Below the pieces are notes generated by a model. The model made no database searches. It was not told where the DNA came from and worked only from the letters and a program-made list of their open reading frames with translations. The translations under genes were made by a program, and so were the position numbers. DNA of 64,000 nucleotides, from positions 2,464,501 through 2,528,500 of the forward strand of contig NZ_CP031230.1 in NCBI RefSeq assembly GCF_003351785.1. The letters are read 5' to 3'. Shown piece after piece: positions 43,421 through 51,409 of the stretch (positions within the stretch are counted from its first letter, which is position 1; every line of letters starts with the position of its first letter). Source of the stretch: Sporosarcina sp. PTS2304. GTDB lineage: Bacteria; Bacillota; Bacilli; Bacillales_A; Planococcaceae.

Positions 43421-44482
43421 TCACTTTTTAGAACATTTATCAATAACAGTGTCTGCAACTTGCAGGTAAATTTGCCCGATCGGATGATCTTCACCATAAA
43501 CAGATGGAGCAAATTCTACTTCGTTCCAGTCAGGCTGTCCTAATGGGATTTGACCCAATAGCTCTGTACGCAGTTCTTCCGATAGACGAACGCCGCCACC
43601 TTGACCGAAGACGTATTCCCTCTCACCTGACGTCTTAGATTCAAACCATGCCATATTTTCAATGACTCCAAGTAGTTCATGATCCGTTTGCAATGCCATC
43701 GCTCCTGCGCGGGCAGCTACAAATGCGGCTGTTGGATGCGGGGTCGTTACAACAATTTCTTTCGAAGCCGGAATCATTTGATGAATATCAAGCGCGACAT
43801 CCCCCGTACCCGGTGGTAGGTCAAGCAGCAAGTAATCCAAATCTCCCCAGTCTACATCGCGGAAGAATTGATCTAATACTTTTCCAAGCATAGGTCCACG
43901 CCATACGACCGGTGCATTATCTTCTACGAAAAAGCCCATAGAGATTACTTTTACACCAAAACGCTCCACAGGAATAATGCGGTCTTGCTTTACTTCAGGC
44001 ATAGCTGTAATCCCCATCATGTCGGGCACACTGAATCCATAAATATCTGCATCGATTAACCCGACCTTTTTGCCGCGTCTTGCCAAAGCTACTGCCAAAT
44101 TGACAGAAACTGTAGACTTACCTACGCCGCCTTTTCCGGAGGCAATCGATATAAATTCAATCGTTGACAAAGGAGATAAAATATCTTGTGGCTCTGCTTC
44201 TGTTACAGTTCCTCGGAATTGTTCCAATACTTCTTTCGGCAACTCTTCAAAACGGATACCGACAGAGTCCGCACCTGCCTCTTTCAATACTTCGACTACT
44301 TTTGATTGGAGCGTCAATTGCTCACCAGTATTCACTTTCGCAATGGCTACTTTCACACTGACATGTTGTTTTTCCGGCTTAATCGTAACGCCTACAACAC
44401 CATTCGTTTCTGCCAATGTTTTATGTAAAAACGGATCTTCCAATGCGCCAATCAATTCTCGAACTTGTTGTTCATTAATCAC
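43421..44482 (-). CDS. salA: Mrp/NBP35-family ATPase SalA
   Basis: 353 residues: N-terminal MIP18-like domain (about 1-95) and a P-loop ATPase with the deviant Walker A SGKGGVGKSTVSVNLA, DADIYGFSVPDMMG and the DLPPGTGDVALDIHQ switch region. Mrp proteins carry Fe-S clusters; in B. subtilis SalA also regulates protease genes. The usual C-terminal CxxC of cluster carriers is not visible here. It sits between cwlD and gerD as in B. subtilis. Confidence 0.93.
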   Translation of the reverse strand: MINEQQVRELIGALEDPFLHKTLAETNGVVGVTIKPEKQHVSVKVAIAKVNTGEQLTLQSKVVEVLKEAGADSVGIRFEELPKEVLEQFRGTVTEAEPQDILSPLSTIEFISIASGKGGVGKSTVSVNLAVALARRGKKVGLIDADIYGFSVPDMMGITAMPEVKQDRIIPVERFGVKVISMGFFVEDNAPVVWRGPMLGKVLDQFFRDVDWGDLDYLLLDLPPGTGDVALDIHQMIPASKEIVVTTPHPTAAFVAARAGAMALQTDHELLGVIENMAWFESKTSGEREYVFGQGGGVRLSEELRTELLGQIPLGQPDWNEVEFAPSVYGEDHPIGQIYLQVADTVIDKCSKK

Positions 44483-44558
44483 GGTCTACACTCCTAACTA
44501 AATTCAATCATTCCCCCTCAGTATAGCATATTCCCTATCTAGCCAACCCCCATTTGGC

Positions 44559-45272
44559 TCATTGTTCTTCTGCATGTTCATATTTTATAATTCCATCTAC
44601 AATTGCAGCTGCCACTTTTTTCTGATAGGATTTACTCGCCAATAATTTGCGCTCTTCCGGATTGGATAAGAAGCCTGTTTCTACAAGAACAGCAGGAACA
44701 GGAACTTTTTTCAATAAATATACGCCCGTAATTTTCATAGCCTCTCGATCTGTATTTTTCAGCTGACCACGCATTTCATCTTGAATCGATGTAGCCAATA
44801 GTTTACCTGCCGGATGACCATATGGATGATAAAATACTTGCGCTCCCCTCCAACGTTCTTCTGGGATCGCATTGACATGAATGCTGATAAAGAGATCTGG
44901 ATTTTCTTCGATGGCCATACTTTCCCGCAATTTCAAGTCTGCAAATTTGCGACTTCTATTGGAGTGGAATTGCTCAGAGGGTGCATGTTCTGCTACTGCA
45001 TCGCCTTCTTTTTCCCGCGTCATCAAGACAGTAGCACCTTTTTTCTCCAGTATTTTTCGGACTTCATGGGAAATATTTAATGTAATATCTTTCTCCACTA
45101 TACTTTCTGCAGAAGCTCCGCCGTCTTCTCCGCCATGCCCGGGATCAATCATAATTTTCACACCACCTAATTCTGCTGGCATGAAGAACCCGCGATCAGA
45201 CGCTTTCACTCCGTACCACACACCGCCCAATGAAAAAAACAACAGCAATCCTGCCACAAGCCATTTTTTCAT
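44559..45272 (-). CDS. cwlD: N-acetylmuramoyl-L-alanine amidase CwlD
   Basis: 237 residues: N-terminal signal anchor (LVAGLLLFFSLGGVWYGV) and an Amidase_3 domain with the zinc ligands in MIDPGHGGEDGGA, the catalytic glutamate in ALVETGFLSNPEE and SIHVNAIP. CwlD acts with PdaA to make the muramic-delta-lactam of spore cortex, needed for germination. Confidence 0.95.
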   Translation of the reverse strand: MKKWLVAGLLLFFSLGGVWYGVKASDRGFFMPAELGGVKIMIDPGHGGEDGGASAESIVEKDITLNISHEVRKILEKKGATVLMTREKEGDAVAEHAPSEQFHSNRSRKFADLKLRESMAIEENPDLFISIHVNAIPEERWRGAQVFYHPYGHPAGKLLATSIQDEMRGQLKNTDREAMKITGVYLLKKVPVPAVLVETGFLSNPEERKLLASKSYQKKVAAAIVDGIIKYEHAEEQ

Positions 45273-45348
45273 CTATACACCGCCTTTTACTTTCACTATA
45301 CGCTTGGACATTTACGGTTATGTATGAATCCATTGCTTACGACAAAAA

Positions 45349-45377
45349 AGCCGAAAGAGTTTTTCACTCTTTCGGCT
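45349..45377 (-). terminator. Terminator after the rhodanese gene
   Basis: Stem AGCCGAAAGAG with its exact complement, 7-base loop, and TTTTTT on the minus strand, 9 bp after the stop. Confidence 0.9.
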
Positions 45378-45386
45378 AGCGTTTAT

Positions 45387-45689
45387 TTATTCAGTTTGAC
45401 CTTCCCAATCGAGCATACCGCCTGTCATGTTCGTTACATCAAAACCTTCATCCGCCATAATTTCTTGGGCACGACCGCTTCTGCCGCCCGACCGGCACAC
45501 AAGAATATAAGGCGTCTCTTGATCCAAGTCATGCATTTCAATCGGTAGATCTCCTAATGCGATATGTGTAGCGCCCGGGATCATTCCTTGCGCTACTTCA
45601 TCATCTTCTCGTACATCAATGATATGAAGTGCTTTACCGTTTTCTAATTGTTCTTGCACTTCTTTCGCTGTCAACTCTTTCAATGCCAT
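45387..45689 (-). CDS. Single-domain rhodanese-like sulfurtransferase
   Basis: 100 residues beginning MALKELTAKEVQ. Rhodanese fold with the active-site loop VCRSGGRSGRA (catalytic Cys) and the conserved MTGGMLDWEG near the end. It transfers sulfane sulfur to thiols or cyanide-like acceptors; the physiological partner is unknown. GGAGGG stands 8 nt before ATG 45689; a longer frame to 45764 lacks a ribosome site. Confidence 0.92.
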   Translation of the reverse strand: MALKELTAKEVQEQLENGKALHIIDVREDDEVAQGMIPGATHIALGDLPIEMHDLDQETPYILVCRSGGRSGRAQEIMADEGFDVTNMTGGMLDWEGQTE

Positions 45690-45817
45690 GATTAATACCC
45701 TCCATCGTATGTGATTTAATTCTATTCTATATGGACTGTAGAATGGTTGTCTATAGAAACGCACTAACTCTCTATGCTATATAAGATGAGAATAAAAAGC
45801 TGCATTCACCTAAAAAA

Positions 45818-45902
45818 GTTGCTGTCCGTTACAGGCGGACGCTTTCCGCGGGCACGGCCTCAGCCGTTTCCGCAGGAGTCGCCACATGTAACGAACAGCA
45901 AC
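45818..45902. repeat. 85-bp palindromic extragenic element
   Basis: Outer arms GTTGCTGTCCGTTACA (45818-45833) and TGTAACGAACAGCAAC (45887-45902) are complementary except for one position. The core holds GGACGCTTTCCGCGGGCACG, a motif I associate with extragenic repeats in Bacillaceae and Planococcaceae, and CAGCCGTTTCCGCAGGAGTC. It resembles a stem-loop MITE. Confidence 0.75.
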
Positions 45903-45942
45903 TAAGTGCGGTACAAGCAAAATTACTTTCCATGCAGAAAAT

Positions 45943-46548
45943 TTAACTCATCATATATAGTAATTCCTTTTGTGTATGTCCTTTATGTTCCCACAATCTA
46001 GTAGTTTCGGCGATTTCAATAATTACCGGAATGTAGCGTTCAGCTTGTTGAATTGGCAGCTGCAAATCTTCGAGGAACATAGATAATACGCTAGAGAAAC
46101 CACCGCCACTCACTTGTACATTGTAAACAAGTCCCGCGACCTCTTCATCAATCGGCAGCGAATCCTCATAATCTTCACGTAGTAATTGTTTCAACTGCTC
46201 TTGCTGTGGTGTGCGTTGAAAATATTGTTCATCCACAAACTTTAAAAATTCCGTACGATCGGGCACATAATATGGTTTCCCTCTCACCGCTTGATCCAAT
46301 CTATCTTTTTCTTCCGTAGAATCGATGGCTTCAGAAATGAATTCGCCATCTACCACAAAGACAAACCGCTCTTCCAACATCGCTTGTACAGTTGCAGAAG
46401 TGACGAATGTTGTGAAATCCTCCATTTGAATTTTGCTTTCATTTTGCTCATTATATACGATACACACATGCTCAAATGGAGTGACGCCATAAAGGTTCGT
46501 GCTCGCTACAATATATTCCACCAGCAATTCTTCTTCAAACATACTCAT
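45943..46548 (-). CDS. Conserved-looking protein of unknown function
   Basis: 201 residues, acidic, mostly helical by pattern, soluble. LVEYIVASTNLYGVTPFEHVCIVYNEQNESKIQMEDF resembles the N-terminal helical region of SEC-C/YecA-type proteins, but no SEC-C cysteine motif follows. No catalytic motif found. The ribosome site before ATG 46548 is weak (GGGTAGGCG). Transcribed divergently from the HpaB-like gene. Confidence 0.6.
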   Translation of the reverse strand: MSMFEEELLVEYIVASTNLYGVTPFEHVCIVYNEQNESKIQMEDFTTFVTSATVQAMLEERFVFVVDGEFISEAIDSTEEKDRLDQAVRGKPYYVPDRTEFLKFVDEQYFQRTPQQEQLKQLLREDYEDSLPIDEEVAGLVYNVQVSGGGFSSVLSMFLEDLQLPIQQAERYIPVIIEIAETTRLWEHKGHTQKELLYMMS

Positions 46549-46673
46549 ATAATTTATCGCCTACCCGTCTAATCTTTTCCTTCCATTGTAGCAAAATTAA
46601 TTGTGGAATGCAGATGTCATTTTTAAATCATATCGAACGGTTGTTGAATACTCTATAAAAAAGGAGGTACACA

Positions 46674-48110
46674 GTGGGAGCCATATCAGGCAGTCAATTC
46701 ATCAAGCGAATCGATCACATGCAGACTGAAATTTGGTTAGATGGACAGCGGATTCAACAACCGATTTCTCAACATCCAGCGTTCAAAGGAATTATGAAAA
46801 CCAAAGCATCACTTTACGACCTTCAACTGGTGAATCTTGAATCTATGACGTTTACGTCACCTAAAACGAAAGAACGGGTCGGCCTCTCTTACTTACAACC
46901 GAAAACTGTCGATGATTTGCGGAGGCGGCGGAACATGATGGAGCAATGGGCACGAACAACTTACGGTTTAGTCGGAAGAAGTCCTGATTATTTAAACTCT
47001 GTCATCATGAGCTTTGCTTCTTCCGCCTATCATTTTATAGGGAAGGAAAATTGTTTCCCCGCACATATCCAGGCGCTTTACGAACGTGCACGCGATCAGG
47101 ATTTGTCTTTTACGCACAGCTTCGTCAACCCGCAAGTTAATCGCTCACAAAGTTACTTCGAAATGTCGGCTGAACCTATTTCCGCGAAGATTATCGGGAC
47201 TTCAGACGAAGGATTAATCGTGAAAGGAGCAAAACTTCTCGCCACTCAAGGCGGTCTTACCGATGAAGTTCTAATTTTCAGTGCCCCTAGATTCCTCGGA
47301 GATCCCGATGAAGCGTTCGCATTTTCTATTCCTTCAGACACAAAAGGACTGCGTTTTATTTGCCGCGAATCATTTGTTGGCGGAGAGTCGTCATTCAATT
47401 ATCCGCTCAGCTCACGATTTGAAGAACCCGATTCTATTGTAGTGTTCGATCATGTCATCATCCCATGGGATTGTGTCTTCTTCTATCGCAATGTAGAAGT
47501 GGCTGCTGATTTCTTTTCCGTCAGTTCTTTTCATCCATTTGCGATTCATCAAGTACTGACGAGACAAATCGTTAAAACTGAATTTATACTTAGTGTTGCA
47601 CAGAAAGTTGTTCAAACAATCAATATAGGAGAATATCTTCATGTTCAAGAAAAGCTATCGGAAATTATTTTAGGTTTAGAAACGTTGAAAGCTTTATTAA
47701 TTCGAGCGGAGCAAGAGGCTGCCTTAGATTCATGGGGCTATATGCGCCCTAGCTTACAACCTTTACAAGCCGCCAGCGCTCTGTCTTCTAAGATTTTCCC
47801 CCGTTTTAGTGAAATCATTCAGCTGATTGGTGCGAGCGGCATGATTGCATTACCGACTGAAAAAGACTTTCATTGTGCTATAGAACCTGACCTCGAGAAA
47901 TATCTTCAAGGGGCTTCCGATACAGCGGAAAATCGGGTAAAAATTTTCCGCGTTGCATGGGACTTGACGATGAGTTCTTTCGGTACTAGACAAACACAAT
48001 ACGAACGATACTTTTTCGGCGATCCTGTACGTTTAGCCAGCCAGTTATATCAAACCTATCCGAAAACGACAGGACTCCATATGCTAGATACATTATTAGA
48101 CTCTTACTAA
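46674..48110 (+). CDS. HpaB-family flavin-dependent aromatic monooxygenase
   Basis: 478-residue oxygenase component of the 4-hydroxyphenylacetate 3-monooxygenase family, with an acyl-CoA-dehydrogenase-like fold. The family blocks RMxxMxxW-like RNMMEQWARTTYGLVGRSPDY, FTHSFVNPQVNRS, GAKLLATQGGLTDEVLIF and DHVIIPWDCVFFYRN are present; it resembles B. subtilis YoaI. It should hydroxylate a phenolic substrate using FADH2 from a separate reductase. Start GTG 46674 with AAGGAGGT 8 nt upstream. No reductase gene is adjacent; the azoreductase two genes downstream is a flavoprotein but not an HpaC. Confidence 0.85.
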   Translation: MGAISGSQFIKRIDHMQTEIWLDGQRIQQPISQHPAFKGIMKTKASLYDLQLVNLESMTFTSPKTKERVGLSYLQPKTVDDLRRRRNMMEQWARTTYGLVGRSPDYLNSVIMSFASSAYHFIGKENCFPAHIQALYERARDQDLSFTHSFVNPQVNRSQSYFEMSAEPISAKIIGTSDEGLIVKGAKLLATQGGLTDEVLIFSAPRFLGDPDEAFAFSIPSDTKGLRFICRESFVGGESSFNYPLSSRFEEPDSIVVFDHVIIPWDCVFFYRNVEVAADFFSVSSFHPFAIHQVLTRQIVKTEFILSVAQKVVQTINIGEYLHVQEKLSEIILGLETLKALLIRAEQEAALDSWGYMRPSLQPLQAASALSSKIFPRFSEIIQLIGASGMIALPTEKDFHCAIEPDLEKYLQGASDTAENRVKIFRVAWDLTMSSFGTRQTQYERYFFGDPVRLASQLYQTYPKTTGLHMLDTLLDSY

Positions 48111-48195
48111 TTTGAAAAAGTCGTCAATTCGGCGAAATTCAGTCATTTCCTTTAGTGAACTACGTGCTAGACTCAACTTATGGAGTTGATTAACT

Positions 48196-49293
48196 ATGGT
48201 TTTATCTACAAATCGGATCGGGCTATTCCAGGAAGCCGCACGTTTTATCCATAGCTGCTATGAGGAACTGGGATTGTCACCACAACAGCAAACATTACGT
48301 GTACAGGAAATCGAACAGGAAATCATCGAGACGGGAACATATACGCATACAGAATTTGAATTGAAACATGGCGCGAAAATGGCTTGGCGAAATAGTAACC
48401 GATGCATCGGTCGGTTGCTTTGGGAGACGTTAGAAGTGTTTGACGAACGACAAGTCCAAACTGCTGAAGAAGCATTTGAAAAACTTGTCCATCATATCGA
48501 CTATGCAACAAATGGCGGGGACATTCGTTCAACTATTACGGTGTTTGCCCCCCGTACAGACGGGATTGACCCTCTGCGTATTTGGAATCATCAATTGATT
48601 CGATACGCCGGCTATAAAAAAGAAGCAGCAGTGCTCGGTGATTCAGCGAACATTCATATGACAGAGATGTGTGAACGACTGGGCTGGGTAGGGGCACACA
48701 CACCATTTGATGTATTGCCGCTAGTCATTCAAGAGCACGGCAAAGCACCCGAACTCTTCGAACTACCAACAGATTGTGTGAAGGAAGTTCCCATCAGCCA
48801 TCCTGAGATTCATGGAGTGGATGAACTGAATATGAAATGGCATGCCGTCCCGATCATTTCAAATATGCGCTTAGAAATTGGCGGCATAGACTACCCAATG
48901 GCTCCTTTTAACGGCTGGTATATGGGTACTGAAATTGGGGCACGGAATCTGGCGGATGCAGATCGCTACAACATGTTGCCGAGCATGGCAAAACTGATGG
49001 GACTCAATACAAACTCCAACAGATCTTTATGGATTGATAAAGCGCTGGTTGAACTGAATATCGCTGTCCTGCATTCTTTCCAACAAGCCGGTGTCACATT
49101 AGTGGATCATCATACAGCCGCCAAGCAGTTCAAAGTATTCGAGAAAAAAGAACAGTCATGCGGCAGAGCGGTGACAGGTAACTGGATGTGGCTCATTCCG
49201 CCTTTGTCGCCCGCTGCTACACATGTCTATCACAAGCCATACAAGAATAATATCGTTACACCAAATTTCTTTTATCAAAAAGATCCAGAATGA
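48196..49293 (+). CDS. nos: Bacterial nitric oxide synthase, oxygenase domain
   Basis: 365 residues. Haem-ligating Cys70 in WRNSNRCIGR, and the arginine-binding catalytic glutamate in GWYMGTEIGARN, with the WNHQLIRYAGY and NWMWLIPPLSPA-type pterin/dimer segments. Lacks a reductase domain, as usual in Firmicutes, and so relies on cellular flavodoxins. It makes NO from arginine, giving oxidative-stress and antibiotic protection in Bacillus. It starts 85 bp after the HpaB-like gene on the same strand. Start ATG 48196; the ribosome site GGAG is at about 9 nt. Confidence 0.97.
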   Translation: MVLSTNRIGLFQEAARFIHSCYEELGLSPQQQTLRVQEIEQEIIETGTYTHTEFELKHGAKMAWRNSNRCIGRLLWETLEVFDERQVQTAEEAFEKLVHHIDYATNGGDIRSTITVFAPRTDGIDPLRIWNHQLIRYAGYKKEAAVLGDSANIHMTEMCERLGWVGAHTPFDVLPLVIQEHGKAPELFELPTDCVKEVPISHPEIHGVDELNMKWHAVPIISNMRLEIGGIDYPMAPFNGWYMGTEIGARNLADADRYNMLPSMAKLMGLNTNSNRSLWIDKALVELNIAVLHSFQQAGVTLVDHHTAAKQFKVFEKKEQSCGRAVTGNWMWLIPPLSPAATHVYHKPYKNNIVTPNFFYQKDPE

Positions 49294-49398
49294 TTTCTTC
49301 CCTCGTACTTTTAAAGGACGGGGGGATACTTTCATTGTACTATTGCATACTACCTATATTACAATTATAGTTAATTAGTATGTTAAAATTAGGGGGCG

Positions 49399-50031
49399 TT
49401 GGTAATAAGCACGTTATTATATATTAAAGTAAATCCTAAAACTGATGACCAGTCGGATTCTTGCAAGTTAGCGAACCATTTTTTAAATGAATACAAACTA
49501 CATAACCCACAAGATGAAATTGAAATACTCGATTTATACAATGCTGATATTCCTTTTTTGGACGTTGACGTGTTTCGTGCATGGGGGAAGTTTGCTGCAA
49601 AAGAACAACTTACATCAATTGAGCAAGAGAAAAGTGAGCGGATGGATGAACTAACTGATCAATTCATGGCAGCAGATAAAGTGGTCTTCTCTGCTCCTTT
49701 TTGGAACTTAAGTTTCCCGCCAATGTTAAAAGCCTATATGGATACAATTTGTATTGTAGGCAAAACCTTTCATTACACAGCAGATGGAGCGAAAGGTTTA
49801 CTGGAAGATCGACCTTGTCTATTAGTGGAAACGCGTGGCGGCTTTTATTCGGAAGGCGAAAATGCCAAACTGGAGTTTTCCGAAAGTTATTTGAAAGCTA
49901 TTATGTCATTCTTAGGTATTTATGATTTTCATTCTGTCATTGCAGAAGGCATTGATGTTAATTCTTCAAATCCTGACAATATGCGAGAAGCTTGCCGCAC
50001 GAAACTTTCGGAGCTAGCAAAAAAGTTTTAA
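49399..50031 (+). CDS. azoR: FMN-dependent NADH azoreductase (AzoR family)
   Basis: About 210 residues of the flavodoxin-like AzoR family: SAPFWNLSFPPMLKAYMD, ETRGGFYSEG and FLGIYDFHSVIAEGID are diagnostic. It reduces quinones and azo bonds with NADH. The start is problematic: the only standard in-frame start near the strong site AGGGGG (49391-49396) is TTG 49399, just 2 nt after it, while the codon at the ideal distance (8 nt) is ATA 49405. No ATG or GTG is available. Confidence 0.85.
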   Translation: MVISTLLYIKVNPKTDDQSDSCKLANHFLNEYKLHNPQDEIEILDLYNADIPFLDVDVFRAWGKFAAKEQLTSIEQEKSERMDELTDQFMAADKVVFSAPFWNLSFPPMLKAYMDTICIVGKTFHYTADGAKGLLEDRPCLLVETRGGFYSEGENAKLEFSESYLKAIMSFLGIYDFHSVIAEGIDVNSSNPDNMREACRTKLSELAKKF

Positions 50032-50038
50032 GAAACGA

Positions 50039-50071
50039 AAACCTTCATGCCTGTACGCATGAAGGTTTTTT
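50039..50071. terminator. Bidirectional terminator between azoR and the YqzG-like gene
   Basis: Stem AACCTTCATGC/GCATGAAGGTT, 6-base loop, six to seven T residues on the plus strand and an A-run on the other side. Confidence 0.9.
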
Positions 50072-50075
50072 AGTT

Positions 50076-50423
50076 CTACACTTCTTGATACTCTACCCCG
50101 ATCAATTGACCTGTTTCAGCGGAGAATGTTACGGTTACGACTACACCGAATTCACGGCTTCCTTCTTTCAGCCAAAGCCGGAATTTCTCCACACTAACCT
50201 TCTCCCCTTCCTGACTAGCGATATGCAAATAGTCCGTTATGTCGGCTTGTGGATATTTCTTCATCGTTTGCTTAATGGCAAGCCGCGACCATTTTGCATA
50301 GGCGGGGACTTCTATTTTACTCATAGCAGATGACTCAAATGACGGAACACTTGTTGCTAACAGAACTCCTACTGCAATGAATAATTCACGAAAAATAGCG
50401 CACACCTCCTTTACGGATAGCAT
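50076..50423 (-). CDS. Secreted DUF3889 (YqzG/YhdC-like) protein
   Basis: Small exported protein: a hydrophobic signal (ELFIAVGVLLATSVPSF), then the DUF3889 domain with AKWSRLAIKQTMKKYPQADITDYLH and EKFRLWLKEGSREFGVVVTVTF, matching YqzG-type proteins. Function unknown. The best ribosome site, AAGGAGG (50411-50405), lies inside the frame started at ATG 50423; the codon 8 nt after it is ATT (50396), so the real start may be a rare AUU. The outer start is kept here only because it is a standard codon. Confidence 0.7.
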   Translation of the reverse strand: MLSVKEVCAIFRELFIAVGVLLATSVPSFESSAMSKIEVPAYAKWSRLAIKQTMKKYPQADITDYLHIASQEGEKVSVEKFRLWLKEGSREFGVVVTVTFSAETGQLIGVEYQEV

Positions 50424-50451
50424 GCGCTACTTTCACTCTTTACATTCCAGC

Positions 50452-51144
50452 TTACAAAATGGCTTGTTCTTCTTGTACGCCAGGCCACATTTGCTTCGTG
50501 TTGGCCATATCCCAAAACATATACTCGAAACGTGTCGTATTTAAGAAAATTTCTTCCAGTCGCGCAAGTTCCGTTTCCGGCTTTCCTTCAGCAGCTTCAT
50601 CCATTAACTCGATACACCACTGGGCAAGTTCACCGAATTCTTCAGATGCATACATACGAATCCAGTCGCCATACAGCGGATTATCGGTTGCACCTGGCAG
50701 TTCAGCGAGTTCTTTGCCGATTTCCCAGTAACTCCATGCACAAGGAAGCAAAGCAGCAATCACTTCAGCGAGCGAACCGTTTTGACTTACATGAAGCATA
50801 TAATGCGTATATGCCAAAACGATAGGAGAAGGCTTGGCATTTTCCAGCTCTTCTTCAGATATTCCAAAGCGCGCTGCATAGTTACGATGCAATTCCATCT
50901 CTGTATTCAACGTACCATCAAGCAAGGCAGCGAATTTCCCCATCGTCTGTACGTCTGTCGCTTTCATCGCACCTACCGCAAATACTTTCGCATAATCAAT
51001 TAAATATAAATAATCCTGAACCATATAGAACCGGAATTTATCCGAATCCAACGTACCATCCGCGATCCCTTGCACAAATGGATGGCTATGATTCTGCCTC
51101 CAAATCGGTAAAGTCTTCTCCAACAATCGTTCTGTGAACTTCAT
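50452..51144 (-). CDS. tenA: Aminopyrimidine aminohydrolase TenA (thiaminase II)
   Basis: 230 residues. TenA helical fold with FYMVQDYLYLIDYAKVFAVGAMKA, LPCAWSYWEIGKEL and the conserved FWDMANTKQMW end. It salvages degraded thiamin by hydrolysing aminopyrimidine products. GGAGAGAG stands 6 nt before ATG 51144; a frame to 51171 has none. It is preceded by a TPP riboswitch and terminator and stands alone, without thiM, thiE or a transporter. Confidence 0.95.
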   Translation of the reverse strand: MKFTERLLEKTLPIWRQNHSHPFVQGIADGTLDSDKFRFYMVQDYLYLIDYAKVFAVGAMKATDVQTMGKFAALLDGTLNTEMELHRNYAARFGISEEELENAKPSPIVLAYTHYMLHVSQNGSLAEVIAALLPCAWSYWEIGKELAELPGATDNPLYGDWIRMYASEEFGELAQWCIELMDEAAEGKPETELARLEEIFLNTTRFEYMFWDMANTKQMWPGVQEEQAIL

Positions 51145-51174
51145 GTCAACTCTCTCCTTTTCTTTGATCAAATG

Positions 51175-51200
51175 AAAAACCGCTTCTCAGTAAGAAGCGG
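51175..51200 (-). terminator. Riboswitch-controlled terminator ahead of tenA
   Basis: Minus-strand stem CCGCTTCTTactGAGAAGCGG followed by TTTTTC, between the TPP aptamer and tenA. Confidence 0.88.
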
Positions 51201-51235
51201 CAGAGAGATTTTGCTCTATCGAAAAAGCAACATAT

Positions 51236-51335
51236 CCTCACCACTTCCTTACGCCGGTACGAACCGGATCAAGTAGAAAAGGGTTAAAGCGTATCGCTTC
51301 TCTCAGCTCCAATTTGAGCACCCCTAGCGGTAATA
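51236..51335 (-). ncRNA. TPP riboswitch (thi-box) controlling tenA
   Basis: Minus strand shows the thi-box pieces in order: CTAGGGGTGCTC, GCTGAGAGAAG, AACCC, CTTGATCCGGTTCGTACCGG and CGTAAGGAAGTGG. A transcription terminator follows after about 40 nt, so TPP binding should end transcription before tenA. Confidence 0.96.
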
Positions 51336-51409
51336 TATATTTCATTGATTGCTTTCATTGTAGGCGAAGGGAGTAGAAAGGTCAACTGATTATAGGTTTT
51401 GTAAAACAA

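Noticed and set aside
41900..51400. Evidence that the block between the inverted elements is already inverted
   Set aside because: The order and orientation of cwlD, salA, gerD and kbaA relative to rpsI agree with B. subtilis, so no inversion has occurred in this sequence.
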